A DNA stretch of 64,000 nt from Geomonas diazotrophica (GTDB lineage: Bacteria > Desulfobacterota > Desulfuromonadia > Geobacterales > Geobacteraceae): NCBI RefSeq assembly GCF_018919385.1, contig NZ_JAHLMF010000002.1:62001-126000 (forward strand). Reading direction: 5' to 3'. How positions within the stretch are numbered: position 1 is the stretch's first letter; every line of letters starts with the position of its first letter. This document shows, piece by piece, positions 36,601 to 46,021 of the stretch. Below the pieces are notes generated by a model, which did no database searches, had not been told where the DNA came from, and worked only from the letters and a program-made list of their open reading frames with translations. Position numbers and translations under genes: made by a program.

Positions 36601-37063
36601 GCAGCAGTTCCGCCGAGAGCGCCTGGCGGCGTGCCAGCTCCTCGTCGTCACCGGCCAGGAACCCTTGCGGCGTGTCGTTGCCCAGCACCATCTGCTGCGA
36701 CGGGAACAGCTCCAGGAAACGCTGCAGCGCGCTCCCCGCATCCCCGCCGAAGTCGGGATACCCCGCCTGGGCCACGAGCGCTGCCAGCACGCCGGGCTGC
36801 TGGTTGGCGCAGTACTGCCCCATCACGTAACGGTAGACCCGGCTCAGGATGGAATAAAGATGCAACAACCCCGGCATTATGGCGGCCTCGTGCGGTGCCA
36901 GCTGCTTGTTCAGCTTGCCGGCCACCCGGCGCGCGTAGATGATGCCAGGCACGTCTCCCAGCTCCTCGAGCATACTGCGCAGGGCGATCCGATCGCCGCA
37001 AGCGGCAGAGATCTGGATCTGAAACGGGAAATAGTCGGAGTTAATAAATCTCTGCTTCATCAA
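33635..37063 (-). CDS. Large GH13 alpha-amylase-like protein
   Basis: At 1142 residues this is much longer than a simple amylase. About 270 N-terminal residues are helical and unknown. The GH13 barrel then runs from about residue 300 to 780. It has the conserved DMVPNHTGLY strand, nucleophile Asp in FPIIRFDAAMTLAKKHY, acid/base Glu in LLLAEAFW, and third Asp in NNPDERTA. All three catalytic residues are present. A C-terminal part of about 300 residues is again helical and of unknown role, with an acidic/Gly-rich stretch near the end. There is no signal peptide, so it is probably cytoplasmic and involved in glycogen or trehalose-type metabolism. Confidence 0.88.
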   Translation of the reverse strand: MMKQRFINSDYFPFQIQISAACGDRIALRSMLEELGDVPGIIYARRVAGKLNKQLAPHEAAIMPGLLHLYSILSRVYRYVMGQYCANQQPGVLAALVAQAGYPDFGGDAGSALQRFLELFPSQQMVLGNDTPQGFLAGDDEELARRQALSAELLLMMLNGENRALDQFRRLFDASQLAESSPYLKVTSELDRRLAQAPPFEPIGISLPELLRAPMKAAPDSLTGQIAYIREHWASLLPPELLTELVTALDIVSQEGRAFFGGPGEPKVLRFGRGARGGEDYPEYERFSLDADWMANVVMIAKMVYVWLGQLAKTYQTEVRTLDQIPDAELDRLAGFGFSALWLIGIWERSPASQQIKRIAGNQEAISSAYSLYDYVIAHDLGGDLALDNLRRRCAARGIRLASDMVPNHTGLYSKWTVEHPDWFIQLDYPPYPDYQFNGPDLSPDGRVGLFIEDGYWDKRDAAVVFKHLDRGNGRVRYIYHGNDGTSTPWNDTAQLNYLIPAVREAVIGTILHVARQFPIIRFDAAMTLAKKHYQRLWYPLPGQGSGVPSRAEHGMDRASFDEVFPAEFWREVVDRVAVEAPDTLLLAEAFWLMEGYFVRTLGMHRVYNSAFMNMLKMEENAKYRQTLKNVLEFEPEILKRFVNFMNNPDERTAVEQFGKEGKYFGATVLLVTMPGLPMFGHGQVEGFHEKYGMEYRRAYWDEPVDQHLVARHESDIFPLMRRRHIFSGSEQFTLYDFYAGQSVNENVFAYSNRNDGERGLILFHNAYATTAGWIRSSCAVLRKNASGGNTLAQTTLGESLGFKGDGRHYYSFRDYATGLSYLRNGRDLCDQGLFVEMGAYEYHAFLDFREIYDDDYGTWGALCYRLKGAGVENLDDEVKKVRYAPLHEALRLFLSKAAVVLQEPGITPQACIAPLEPLLASFYKALAPEAPEKAQRALLTTFGAEFLRGLQSVQEGELLPAERLLFCAFLALHRTGSLKEGESAQLFEDLGLVHPAVQLFQGLPPADPEQVIDLPPHSFGKLLRLLLQHESFFSNCRAVGLTRCCAALFSDVPAARFLFLHESGGAQWFNKERFELLVDWLARVESYAEPTEAEAEKAGGEKGGEKGGELPGKALATLMKEGAEAAGYRLDQLMNVLQTGF

Positions 37064-37218
37064 GCACCTCGTCAGCCCTATTGTAGTGGTGGACCGCTCC
37101 CGGGCCGGGCGGCACAGTCAGATATGATACAATGGAATCGCCCCACTGTCTTTAAAAAAAATATTATTAAACAAGGTCAATCACAACCATTCCCCCTACC
37201 CGCCCGGGGCATTTGGCC

Positions 37219-37247
37219 TTGACACAGTTGCCGATTTCACCTAAACC
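37219..37247 (+). promoter_or_regulatory. Possible promoter for mltG
   Basis: TTGACA (37219-37224) with TAAACC after 17 bases (37242-37247). The -35 box is perfect but the -10 box is poor. The remaining 252-base gap between the divergent GH13 and mltG genes shows an AT-rich tract (37155-37175) and nothing else. Confidence 0.35.
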
Positions 37248-37315
37248 TAGTGCTGAGTTAGCAAAAGCACCGTTTTGCATAGGATAGTGCCATCTTAGCT
37301 TCCAGCCTAAAAGAT

Positions 37316-38338
37316 ATGTTCCTACGGCAGCGCAAACTCTGCCTCGCGCTGCTGCTGATAGTCACCCTGGTACCCATCACCCGTTTCTCCCGGTTCCTGC
37401 TGTTTCCCTCCGGCGACGGCAAGCGCGTGGAGGTCGTCGAACTAGGCAAGGGTCGCCCGCTTAAGGCGCTGGCTGCCGACCTCGAGGCGCGCCGCATCGT
37501 CTCCAGCGCCCGCCTCTTCACCCTCTACGCGCGCATCAAGGGGGGCGACGCCCGGCTCAAGGCGGGTTACTACCAGTTCGACGACGGCATGCGCCCCAGC
37601 CAGATCCTCGCCAAGATGATCAACGGCGACGTGTACCAGCGCATCTTCGCGCTCCCCGAGGGATATTCCAGCTACCAGGTGGCGGAGATGCTCGAAAAAC
37701 GCGGCATCTTCGGCAAGGACAGCTTCCTGGCCGCCTGCCGCGATGCCGCGCTGCTGAAGGAGTTCGGGATCGATGCCTCCAGCGCCGAGGGATACCTCTT
37801 CCCCGGGAGCTACAACATCCTTCCGGGTAAGAGCGAGCTTGAGGTGGTGCGCGAGATGGTGCAACGGCAGCAGGCGTACCTCAAGGAATCGGTGGACGGC
37901 CGCGCCCGGGCCAAGGGGGTCTCGGTGCAGAAGCTCTTGACCATGGCCTCCATGGTTGAGAAGGAGGCGGTGCTTCCGGCGGAGAAGCCGCTCATCGCCG
38001 CCGTGTTCCAAAACCGCCTGAAGCTCGGCATGCGGCTGCAGAGCGACCCGACCGCCCTTTACGGGGTGCGGGCCTTCGCCGGCAAGGTGAGACGGGAGGA
38101 CATTCTGAAGCCGACCCCGTACAACACCTACCTGATCCCGGCCCTCCCGCCGGGGCCAATCGGGAACCCGGGCAGGGACGCCATCGAGGCGGTCCTCAAC
38201 CCTGCCGCGGTACCCTACCTCTACTTCGTGGGGCGCGGCGACGGCAGCCACCAATTCTCCAAGGACCTCGCGTCCCACAACCAGGCGGTGCAAAAGTACC
38301 TGAAGGCGCCTGCCGCGGCCTCGCAAGGGGGAAGCTAG
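37316..38338 (+). CDS. mltG: Endolytic murein transglycosylase MltG
   Basis: The 340-residue protein has one N-terminal membrane helix (LCLALLLIVTLVPIT). The YceG/MltG domain is intact: EGYLFPGSYNI, the catalytic Glu in MASMVEKEA near residue 219, RLQSDPTALYG, and the closing YNTYLIPALPPGPIGNPG. MltG cuts nascent glycan strands at the outer face of the inner membrane and so sets strand length. Its stop is directly followed by the ATG of the receiver/TPR gene, so the two are translationally linked. Confidence 0.95.
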   Translation: MFLRQRKLCLALLLIVTLVPITRFSRFLLFPSGDGKRVEVVELGKGRPLKALAADLEARRIVSSARLFTLYARIKGGDARLKAGYYQFDDGMRPSQILAKMINGDVYQRIFALPEGYSSYQVAEMLEKRGIFGKDSFLAACRDAALLKEFGIDASSAEGYLFPGSYNILPGKSELEVVREMVQRQQAYLKESVDGRARAKGVSVQKLLTMASMVEKEAVLPAEKPLIAAVFQNRLKLGMRLQSDPTALYGVRAFAGKVRREDILKPTPYNTYLIPALPPGPIGNPGRDAIEAVLNPAAVPYLYFVGRGDGSHQFSKDLASHNQAVQKYLKAPAAASQGGS

Positions 38339-40255
38339 ATGACGGGCAGCATTTTGCTGGTGGAGGACAATGAGCGTCTCTCCGCGATGCTGCGCACCGT
38401 ACTGGAGGCGCGCGGGCTCGAGGTGAAGAGCGCCGCCAGCGGGGACCAAGCCCTTGCGCTTTTGCAGGCGCAGCGCTTCGACCTCCTGGTGCTCGACCTG
38501 AAGCTGCCGGGAATGAACGGCGTGGAGCTGCTGCAGCGGGTGCGCCGCAGCGCGGCCCTGAAGGAACTCCCCGTGGTGATCATGACCGGGGTCTTTCGCG
38601 GCGAAGAGTACGCCCGTGCCGCTACCAAGCTCGGGGTCAAGACCTACCTTGAGAAGCCCTTCGGCAAGGACGAGTTCCTCAAGGCGGTGCAGGGGGCCCT
38701 GGACCAGGGACCGGCCCGCAAGGATATTTCCCGGCTCCTCCTGGAGCTGTACGGAAGCGGCCGAAACGGCATGCTCGAGCTGCGCGGCGGGACCAGGATC
38801 TTCGTGGTGGGGGGCGAGCCCGCCAGCTTCTCTTCACCGAGCTTCGTGCCGTTTCTGGTCTCCGGCAACCACCTGCAGCGCGCCGACCTGGAGCAGTTCC
38901 CCCCGGCCCGCCCTGGGCGGCTGCCGCTCGTGGAAGCCGGTCTCATAGGCTACGACGACCTGCTGGAGCAATCCCGCCTGTTCCTGTTCCGCTCCCTCGT
39001 GGAGGCGCTGCTGCAGAACCAGTCTCCCCGGTTCACACCGGACATCGCCGGCATCGAGCTTCCGCTCACCCCCCTTTCCCTGCCGCGCCTGCTGCACCAG
39101 GCCGCAGGCACCGCCAATTTCGACCTCGCCCCCTACCTCGCCGGCCGCGGCGCGCTCTACCCGGTGCGCACCACGCAATACTACCGCCTGGCAAACCTGC
39201 TCAACATGGGGCCGGAAGAGGTCGACCTGCTGCAGCAACTGGGACAGGGCAAGACGGTGGCGACCATCCTCTCCGACTGCGACACCCCGGCCCGGGGAGC
39301 GGCCCTGCTCGACCTTTTGGCGCGCATGGGGATGATGTCCCTCCCGGCGACGCCGGTTGCCGAGCAGCACCCCGATTTCCCGCAGAAGCTCCTCTTCAAC
39401 CGCCCCATCGAGGAAGTCGCCGAGCGGCGGGCGGAGGCGGTCAGCTTCGAGGACCTGGTGAACGAGGTATCGGAATCGATCGAGCTCGTGGTCGGCAAGA
39501 AGGGAATGGCGGCACCGCTGTCGTCTACCGAGATCGACTTCGAGCAGGAGGTGCAGCGGGACTACGCCGCCATCCAGGACAAGAACTACTACGAGATCTT
39601 CGGGATGACCCCGGGCAACTTCAGCTTCGCCACCCTCAAGGAGGCCTACTTCGCCAAGACGCGGGAGTACTCTCCGGAAAAGTTCATGCAGCTCTCCGGG
39701 GCGACGCTTGGACGCGCCCAGGACGTACTTTCCCACTATGCCAACGCCTACAACACCCTCTCGAGCGTCATCGCCAAGGAGCGCTACGACGAGATGCTGA
39801 ACGCCGACACCGTCGGCCTGGGAGGCAAGCGCGAGGACGAGTTGCAGGCGCGCATCCAGTTCCAATCGGGCAAGGTATTCCTGGAGATGGAGGATTTCGC
39901 CAACGCCGAACGCGCCCTGCAGGACGCCTACACCCTCGACCCCAACGACGCCCATACCAGTGCCTACCTCGCCTGGTCCATCTACAAGAACCCCGGCAAC
40001 CAGCGCTCCCAGGGGGCCCTGGAGAAGTGCCGCATGCTCCTCTCCAAGAGCCTGCAGGCCGAGCGCAACGCCGACGCCTTCGCCTTCCGCGGCTGGATGC
40101 TGCTGGACGAGGGAAGGGACGGGCTGGCCGAGGGGGAATTCCAAAAGTCCCTCAAGTTGAACCCGCACCAGCCGCACGCCCAGGGAGGGATGCGCCTGAT
40201 CAAGGAGCGCCGCGAGGCCGAGAAGAAGGGACTCTTCAAACGCATCTTCGGCTGA
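38339..40255 (+). CDS. Receiver + DUF4388-like + degenerate J-domain + TPR protein
   Basis: This 638-residue regulator is built from several parts. Residues 1-122 are a receiver with phospho-acceptor Asp in LLVLDLKLPG and Lys in YLEKPFG. A DUF4388-like region follows (GSGRNGMLELRGGTRIFVVGGEP). At about residue 415 is a J-like domain (KNYYEIFGMTPGNFSFATLKEAYF) in which the HPD tripeptide is replaced (YSPEKF), so it is unlikely to stimulate DnaK. The C-terminus has TPR units (NAERALQDAYTLDPNDAHTSAYL). No DNA-binding domain is present; output is probably by protein contact. It is coupled to mltG. Confidence 0.85.
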   Translation: MTGSILLVEDNERLSAMLRTVLEARGLEVKSAASGDQALALLQAQRFDLLVLDLKLPGMNGVELLQRVRRSAALKELPVVIMTGVFRGEEYARAATKLGVKTYLEKPFGKDEFLKAVQGALDQGPARKDISRLLLELYGSGRNGMLELRGGTRIFVVGGEPASFSSPSFVPFLVSGNHLQRADLEQFPPARPGRLPLVEAGLIGYDDLLEQSRLFLFRSLVEALLQNQSPRFTPDIAGIELPLTPLSLPRLLHQAAGTANFDLAPYLAGRGALYPVRTTQYYRLANLLNMGPEEVDLLQQLGQGKTVATILSDCDTPARGAALLDLLARMGMMSLPATPVAEQHPDFPQKLLFNRPIEEVAERRAEAVSFEDLVNEVSESIELVVGKKGMAAPLSSTEIDFEQEVQRDYAAIQDKNYYEIFGMTPGNFSFATLKEAYFAKTREYSPEKFMQLSGATLGRAQDVLSHYANAYNTLSSVIAKERYDEMLNADTVGLGGKREDELQARIQFQSGKVFLEMEDFANAERALQDAYTLDPNDAHTSAYLAWSIYKNPGNQRSQGALEKCRMLLSKSLQAERNADAFAFRGWMLLDEGRDGLAEGEFQKSLKLNPHQPHAQGGMRLIKERREAEKKGLFKRIFG

Positions 40256-40293
40256 TCCACGCATCCTGCCCGCACCAGTACCAGTACCGCCCG

Positions 40294-40322
40294 AGGCCTC
40301 GACAGACGAGGCCTTTTTTTTT
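40294..40322 (+). terminator. Rho-independent terminator after mltG operon
   Basis: AGGCCTCG (40294-40301) pairs with CGAGGCCT (40307-40314) around ACAGA, followed by nine T residues. Confidence 0.9.
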
Positions 40323-40414
40323 CCTCCTCATTTATTTCCCCCCCGCGCCGAGTGCGCCCCATCCTTTGCATGATCGCACCGGAAGAACGCCGTAACGGTA
40401 CCTAAGAGATCGGC

Positions 40415-40442
40415 TTGCCAAGCAATCATTAGCGGATATTAT
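40415..40442 (+). promoter_or_regulatory. Promoter for the periplasmic binding protein gene
   Basis: TTGCCA (40415-40420), 16-base spacer, TATTAT (40437-40442; five of six matches). It lies about 135 bases before the start codon in an AT-rich stretch. Confidence 0.5.
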
Positions 40443-40577
40443 TTTAAAGTTTTTTAATACGGCCCCAGACAGGGAGGCCCGCGCGGATAAGGCTGCATGA
40501 CTGCTGGCGAATCGATCCCCGCCCGCCGCCCCGGTTCGCGCCCCCCTGCAGGCCCTACCCGAGAAGAGGAGGATGTC

Positions 40578-41711
40578 ATGAGAAAGATGGTGTTCCTGAC
40601 CGTGGTGCTGATGATGATCGTCCCGACGGCACATGCAGCGGGGCCGGTGGGCGACGTGATCAAGATCGGCATGGTGAACGACCAGACCGGCGCCAACAAG
40701 GGCTCCGGAAGGGGGATGAAGGTGGGGGTGGAAGCCTATTTCAAGTCGGTGAACGCCAAGGGGGGTGTCAACGGCCGCAGGGTGGAGCTGGTCTCGCTGG
40801 ACGACCAGATGCTGACGGACAAGACCATCGACTGCCTGCTGAAGCTCGCCGACGAGCAGAAGGTGTTCGCGGTGGTAGGCTCCGTGGGCACCTCCAACTG
40901 CGTGGCGAGCCTTCCGGTGGTCAGGGAATACAAGCTCCCCTACATAAACCCCAGGACCGGCGCGACCGAACTGCGCACGCCGGTGGTCCGTGAGGTGTTC
41001 CACATCAGGGCAAGCTACCAACAGGAGGTGGACCGCATCGTGGACCAGTTGGTCAAGCAGGGGGCGAAGCGCTTCGCGGTCTTCTACCAAAACGACGGCC
41101 TGGGCACCGACATCCTCGCCTCGACCGAGAACGCCGTCAAGCGCCACGGCCTGAGCCTGGTATCCAAGGGCTCCTTCGAGAGGAACACCGTGGCGGTCAC
41201 CGCCGGGCTTGCCAGCATCATGGCCGGCAAGCCCGACGCCATCGTCGTCGGGGCAGTGTACAAGCCGGGGGCGGAGTTCATCAAGCTGGTGCGCAAGGAA
41301 GGGGTCACCGCCTACCTCGCCTCCGGCTCCTTCGCGGGGGGGATGAACCTCGTCAAGGCGGTGGGGCCTGGCGCCTCGGAGGGGGTCATCATGAGCCAGG
41401 TTGTTCCGGAGCTGGACGACCTGTCGCTGCCGATCACCAGGGAGTGCAAGGAGGCCATCGAGAAGAACCCGGACGACGTCGGCTTCAACACGGTGAGCAT
41501 GGAGGGGTGCATGGCCGCGAAGTCGATGATCATGGCCCTCGAAAAAGCAGGCAATCCCCCCACCCAGGCCGCATTCATCCAGGCATACGAGAGCATGAAG
41601 GGAGCGGACATGGGAGGAATCAGGCTGACCTTCTCCCAGGACAACCACCAGGGGCAGGACAACGTCTACCTGCAGGTGGTGAAGGGGGACAAGCTCATTT
41701 CCCTCAAGTAA
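40578..41711 (+). CDS. Branched-chain-amino-acid-type periplasmic binding protein
   Basis: The 377-residue product has a signal peptide (VFLTVVLMMIVPTAHAAG) and the type-I binding fold of the leucine/amide group: IKIGMVNDQTGANKGSGRG at the start and VVGSVGTSNCVASLPV as the ligand loop. The start is the ATG with GAGGAGG six bases upstream; an in-frame extension to 40497 is not needed. No permease or ATPase gene lies nearby. It may feed a distant transporter or act as a ligand sensor for the chemoreceptor that follows after a terminator. Confidence 0.9.
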   Translation: MRKMVFLTVVLMMIVPTAHAAGPVGDVIKIGMVNDQTGANKGSGRGMKVGVEAYFKSVNAKGGVNGRRVELVSLDDQMLTDKTIDCLLKLADEQKVFAVVGSVGTSNCVASLPVVREYKLPYINPRTGATELRTPVVREVFHIRASYQQEVDRIVDQLVKQGAKRFAVFYQNDGLGTDILASTENAVKRHGLSLVSKGSFERNTVAVTAGLASIMAGKPDAIVVGAVYKPGAEFIKLVRKEGVTAYLASGSFAGGMNLVKAVGPGASEGVIMSQVVPELDDLSLPITRECKEAIEKNPDDVGFNTVSMEGCMAAKSMIMALEKAGNPPTQAAFIQAYESMKGADMGGIRLTFSQDNHQGQDNVYLQVVKGDKLISLK

Positions 41712-41738
41712 GCAAAGGGGGACCAAGAAGAGCGGATG

Positions 41739-41770
41739 ACCGGTGCCGCGTCCTGCGCGGCACCGGTTTT
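41739..41770 (+). terminator. Terminator between binding protein and chemoreceptor
   Basis: A perfect 12-bp stem ACCGGTGCCGCG / CGCGGCACCGGT with loop TCCTG, followed by TTTT. Confidence 0.85.
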
Positions 41771-41802
41771 ATTGGTGCTGCAACCTTACTGCGGGGGTGG
41801 CA

Positions 41803-44286
41803 ATGACCGTCAAAAGCAAGCTTTTGGGGAACATCGCGCTGACCATCGTCGGCATTTCGGTCCTGGCCGGGATCGGGCTCTTTTCCATAGCCAAGGTCAA
41901 GTCGAGCATCGAGATTCTGACCGGCAAATCGACGCCGCTGCACTTGAAGATGCTGGAACTGCAGCAGACGGTGGAAAAGGTCTCCGCCGACTTCATGCGA
42001 CTCGAGATGACCACGGAGCCGGCCGAGGTGACCCACCTCTCGGAGGCCATCACCACCCGCATCAAGAGAATGGAAGAGCTGAACGACGAGATCGTGAAAG
42101 GGGGCGCCGCGTCCAGCGGCGTGGACACGGCCGTGCTGCGCAACATAGAGAAGACCGTGGTCCAGGTCGCCTCCCAGAGACTCAAGGACATGACCCTCTT
42201 CAAGAACGAGATCGCCACGGTGAACTCGGAATTGCGGAAGGCCGAAGAGAGCGTCGCAGGCCTGCGCAAGCAGATCAGCCAGATGGGGAGCAGCGCCCTC
42301 TCCAACATCAACTCCTCGCAGGCCGCCAACCTCCAGGTGAACAGCTCGATCAAGAAGCTCCTCACCCTGCAAAGCCGGCTCAAGGACATCAACATCATCC
42401 TGAGCGACCTGGAGCTTGTGAAGAACAAGTTCAAGGTGGCCCCCCTGAGGGAGCGCCTGAAGAACACGGTGGAGCTGACCCGCAACATCGAGGCGGACCA
42501 GGGGGACAACCCGGCCATCAGGGAGGTCAAGGGGGTGGCCACCGACATCCTGAACCAGATCGGCGCCGAGGAAGGAGGGCTGATAGCCCTCAAGCTGGAG
42601 ATGTTGAACAACCCGGAGAAGGCGGACGCCGAGCACTACGCCAACAAGGCGCGCGACATCATGAAGCCCCTGGAGGAGAACAGCCAGAAGATCTTCAACA
42701 CCATCGACACCCTGGAACTGCAGATCGTAAAGGACCGCAACAAGGTGGTCTCGTCGCTTGGCTTCCAGAACGCGGCCAACAGCGTCGTGGAGGCGGGAAG
42801 CAACATAAGCGTCGACGTGAAGGAGCTCAACTCCGGCGTGCGGCAGATCATGCTCAGTTCCACCGATGCCGAGGTGGGGAGACTCACCGCGACCCTCGCG
42901 GAGACCCGCAAGAGGATCGAGGCGAACATCGCCCTGGCGAGAAAGGTCCTGCTCGATTCGGGGCAGAAGGAACTCGCACAGAAAATGTCCGACGTCTCGG
43001 CAACCGTGCGCCGCGCCTCCTCCTCGATCCAGAAGATAGAGAGCACGAAGCTCGGGGTGATCAGGAGCAACGCCGCCATGCAGAAGGCGCTTGAGTCGGC
43101 GCGCGGCATTTCGCGCGAGCAGGCGCAAAGAAGCGAGGAACAGGTGAAGAGCATCGGCGAGAACCAGCAGCAGATCCTCACCGGCGTGCGCAACGCGGTG
43201 GACAACGCCACCCTGCTCTCCTACGTGATGATCGCGGTTTCCATCGCGGTGATCGCAATCTCGCTGGTGATCAGCCTGCGCATCATCGCCTCCATCACCA
43301 AGCCCCTCTCCCACGCCAAGGTGGTGACCGCAGAGATCGCCGACGGCAACCTGACCAGGCGGATCAAGGCCGGCTCGAACGACGAGATCGGCGACATCTG
43401 CAACAGCATCAACAACATCGTCGTGCACTTCCACGAGGTCATCTCCCGGGTATCGCAGAACACCACGCAGGTCGCCTCGACCTCGACCCAGCTCTCCTGC
43501 GCCGCCGAGCAGATGGCGGCCGGGGCGGCGCGGGTCGCCGGGCAGGCGGCCACGGTGGCGACGGCCAGCGAGGAGATGGCGGCCACCTCCCACGACATCG
43601 CGGTGAGCTGCACGCAGGCTGCGGCAGGCTCCAAGCAGGCCAACGACGCCGCAGTCGCCGGCGCCGACGTCGTCAAGGGGACGGTCCGGGGCATGAACCA
43701 GATTGCCGATCAGGTACGCGCCTCGGCGGTCACCGTCGGCGACCTCGGACAGAAGTCGGAGCTGATCGGCGCCATCGTGAACACCATCAACGACATCGCC
43801 GACCAGACCAACCTGCTGGCGCTGAACGCGGCCATCGAGGCGGCGCGCGCGGGAGAGCAGGGTCGCGGCTTCGCCGTGGTGGCCGACGAGGTGCGCGCCC
43901 TGGCGCAGAGGACGACCAGCGCCACACGGGAGATCGGAGAGATGATCAAGGCGGTGCAGCAGCAGACCAAGGGCGCCATCGGCGTGATGCAGTCGGGGGT
44001 GAGCCGGGTGGAGGAGGGCACGGTCGAGGCGGCGAAGTCCGGCGCCGCCCTGGAGGAGATCCTGCAGCAGATCGGCTCGGTAACCCTGCAGGTGAACCAG
44101 ATCGCCACGGCAGCAGAGGAGCAGACCGCCACCACGGTAGAGATCAGCAACAACATCCAGAGCATCAACGAGGTGGTGCAGGACACCGCGAAGAACGCGC
44201 AGGAGTCGGCGTCGGCGGCGCTGCTGTTGTCACGGCTGGCGGAGGAGCAGCAAAAGCTCGTGGGGCAGTTCAAGCTGAGCGAATAG
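41803..44286 (+). CDS. Methyl-accepting chemotaxis protein
   Basis: This 827-residue chemoreceptor has an N-terminal helix ([20 protein letters not shown]), a large helical periplasmic region of about 440 residues, a second helix ([20 protein letters not shown], about residue 480), a HAMP domain, and a long cytoplasmic signalling coiled coil. The tip sequence [36 protein letters not shown] is split here only for reference: key residues are the [10 protein letters not shown] hairpin. I start at MTVKSKLLG; the upstream extension would cross the terminator. The periplasmic domain is mainly heptad-like helices, similar to four-helix ligand domains. The neighbouring binding protein could be a partner. 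Confidence 0.92.
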   Translation: MTVKSKLLGNIALTIVGISVLAGIGLFSIAKVKSSIEILTGKSTPLHLKMLELQQTVEKVSADFMRLEMTTEPAEVTHLSEAITTRIKRMEELNDEIVKGGAASSGVDTAVLRNIEKTVVQVASQRLKDMTLFKNEIATVNSELRKAEESVAGLRKQISQMGSSALSNINSSQAANLQVNSSIKKLLTLQSRLKDINIILSDLELVKNKFKVAPLRERLKNTVELTRNIEADQGDNPAIREVKGVATDILNQIGAEEGGLIALKLEMLNNPEKADAEHYANKARDIMKPLEENSQKIFNTIDTLELQIVKDRNKVVSSLGFQNAANSVVEAGSNISVDVKELNSGVRQIMLSSTDAEVGRLTATLAETRKRIEANIALARKVLLDSGQKELAQKMSDVSATVRRASSSIQKIESTKLGVIRSNAAMQKALESARGISREQAQRSEEQVKSIGENQQQILTGVRNAVDNATLLSYVMIAVSIAVIAISLVISLRIIASITKPLSHAKVVTAEIADGNLTRRIKAGSNDEIGDICNSINNIVVHFHEVISRVSQNTTQVASTSTQLSCAAEQMAAGAARVAGQAATVATASEEMAATSHDIAVSCTQAAAGSKQANDAAVAGADVVKGTVRGMNQIADQVRASAVTVGDLGQKSELIGAIVNTINDIADQTNLLALNAAIEAARAGEQGRGFAVVADEVRALAQRTTSATREIGEMIKAVQQQTKGAIGVMQSGVSRVEEGTVEAAKSGAALEEILQQIGSVTLQVNQIATAAEEQTATTVEISNNIQSINEVVQDTAKNAQESASAALLLSRLAEEQQKLVGQFKLSE

Positions 44287-44350
44287 CAAGGGGAGCGTGA
44301 GGCTCATCAGGGCGGGGTTGCGGCGCCCGCCAGCGACAGAGGTGGCAATC

Positions 44351-45997
44351 ATGATCAAGATACTCCTCGAGAACCCGTTGATGCTTCTGCTCATGGTCGC
44401 AGCACTGGGCTATCCCCTGGGGAAGATCAAGGTGTACGGCATCACCCTCGGCGTCGGCGCCGTCCTCTTCGTAGGGCTTGCCTTCGGGATGCTCCATCCG
44501 GACATGAAGGCGCCTGCCATCGTGTACATCATGGGACAGGCGCTCTTCGTCTACACCGTCGGGCTCTCCGCCGGCCCCTCCTTCATCTCGACCTTCCGCC
44601 GAAACGGCGTGATGAACAACGTGCTCGCCGGAGGGGTGCTCTGCGCCTCGGCGGCGCTCTGCGTCGCGCTGCAGAAGTACTTCGCGATCAAGCCCGGCAT
44701 CGCCGCCGGCATCTTCTGCGGCAGCATGACCGCCTCGCCGGCGCTGGGCGGCGCGCTGGAGTCGATCCGCCAGACCGCGCCGCCGGACATGCTGGAGGCG
44801 CTGCTCGCCGAACCGGTGGTCGGCTTCTCCGTCGCCTACCCGATCGGCGTCATCGGCCTCATGCTGACCATCAACGTCTGCCAGAAAATCTGGAAGGTGG
44901 ACTACCAGGCGGAGTTCAAGGTGCTGCGCAAGCCCGAGGACCGCAAGTCGCTGGTGCACTGCACCATCAAGGTGCAAAGGGTGGATCCGCCCGACATGAC
45001 CGTTCAGTTTTTGAACGAGTCGAACGACTGCGAGGTCATCTTCAGCCGCATCAAGCGGGGGGAGGAGTTCTTCTATGCCGGTCCCGGGACCGTGCTGCAG
45101 CAGGGCGACCTCGCGATGGTGGCCGGGGCGCCGCAGGAGATCGAGAAGATCGCGACGGTGCTCGGGGAGAGAAGGAGCAAGGAACGCCTGGGGCTGGACC
45201 GCACCGAGTACGAGTACCGCAGGATCTTCGTCTCGAGCCCCCAGGCCATTGGGCGCACCATAGGGGAGCTGCACCAGGACCAGCGCTTCGGAGAGGTGAT
45301 CACGCTGGTGCGCCGCGGCGACAACGAGTTCCTCCCCGAGGCGGAGATGGTTCTGGAGCTCGGGGACGTGGTCAGGGTGCTGGCCCACAAGACCTGCATG
45401 GACGAGGTGACCGCCTTCTTCGGCAACTCCTACCGCAGGGTGAGCGAGGTGGACGTGATGACCTTCAGCCTGGGGCTTGTGATCGGGCTGGTCCTGGGCC
45501 TGATCCCCTTCCCCTTCCCCGGCGGAGGGAGCATGCAGCTCGGTTTCGCGGGAGGGCCGCTCATCGTGGGGATCCTGCTGGGGACCTTCGGCAGGACCGG
45601 CAAGATGGTCTGGAGCCTCCCCTACAGCGCCAGCATGGTGCTGAAGCAGGTGGGGCTGGTGCTGTTCCTGGCCGGCATCGGCACCCGCTCCGGCTACAGC
45701 CTGCTCACCACGCTCAGCCACGGGGGGGGCGGCAGCATCTTCATCACGGGCGTCTGTGTCACCTCCGTCACGGCCTTCCTCGGGCTTTTCATCGCGCACA
45801 AGATCATGAAGCTGCCGATGACGCTGGCGGTCGGCATCGTTGCGGGGATGCATACCTCAACGCCCGGCCTGGGCTACATCAAGGAACAAACCGGAAACGA
45901 CCTCTCGGACCAGGGGTACGCCTGCGTCTTCCCCTTTGCCACCATCGGCAAGATCATCCTGGTGCACATCATCCTCGTTGCCACGGGGCAGCTATGA
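44351..45997 (+). CDS. AspT/YidE/YbjL-type antiporter with RCK-C domains
   Basis: The 548-residue membrane protein has the duplicated layout of the aspartate-alanine exchanger family. Five or so helices come first (ending GLMLTINVCQKIW), two RCK-C/TrkA-C domains sit in the middle (about residues 195-375: LNESNDCEVIFSRIKRGEEF, VSSPQAIGRTIGELHQDQRF), and a second set of helices closes it. Family-type segments GLSAGPSF and GIGTRSGYS occur at matching places in the two halves. The ATG at 44351 is preceded by GAGGTGG; an earlier in-frame start at 44297 is possible. The substrate is unknown. It follows the chemoreceptor by 64 bases. Confidence 0.85.
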   Translation: MIKILLENPLMLLLMVAALGYPLGKIKVYGITLGVGAVLFVGLAFGMLHPDMKAPAIVYIMGQALFVYTVGLSAGPSFISTFRRNGVMNNVLAGGVLCASAALCVALQKYFAIKPGIAAGIFCGSMTASPALGGALESIRQTAPPDMLEALLAEPVVGFSVAYPIGVIGLMLTINVCQKIWKVDYQAEFKVLRKPEDRKSLVHCTIKVQRVDPPDMTVQFLNESNDCEVIFSRIKRGEEFFYAGPGTVLQQGDLAMVAGAPQEIEKIATVLGERRSKERLGLDRTEYEYRRIFVSSPQAIGRTIGELHQDQRFGEVITLVRRGDNEFLPEAEMVLELGDVVRVLAHKTCMDEVTAFFGNSYRRVSEVDVMTFSLGLVIGLVLGLIPFPFPGGGSMQLGFAGGPLIVGILLGTFGRTGKMVWSLPYSASMVLKQVGLVLFLAGIGTRSGYSLLTTLSHGGGGSIFITGVCVTSVTAFLGLFIAHKIMKLPMTLAVGIVAGMHTSTPGLGYIKEQTGNDLSDQGYACVFPFATIGKIILVHIILVATGQL

Positions 45998-46021
45998 CCG
46001 CCCAGACCTGGAGCCGGAAAC

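Noticed and set aside
41736-43094. A 452-codon plus-strand frame over the chemoreceptor
   Set aside because: It is an out-of-frame shadow; the chemoreceptor frame has membrane helices, HAMP and signalling tip.
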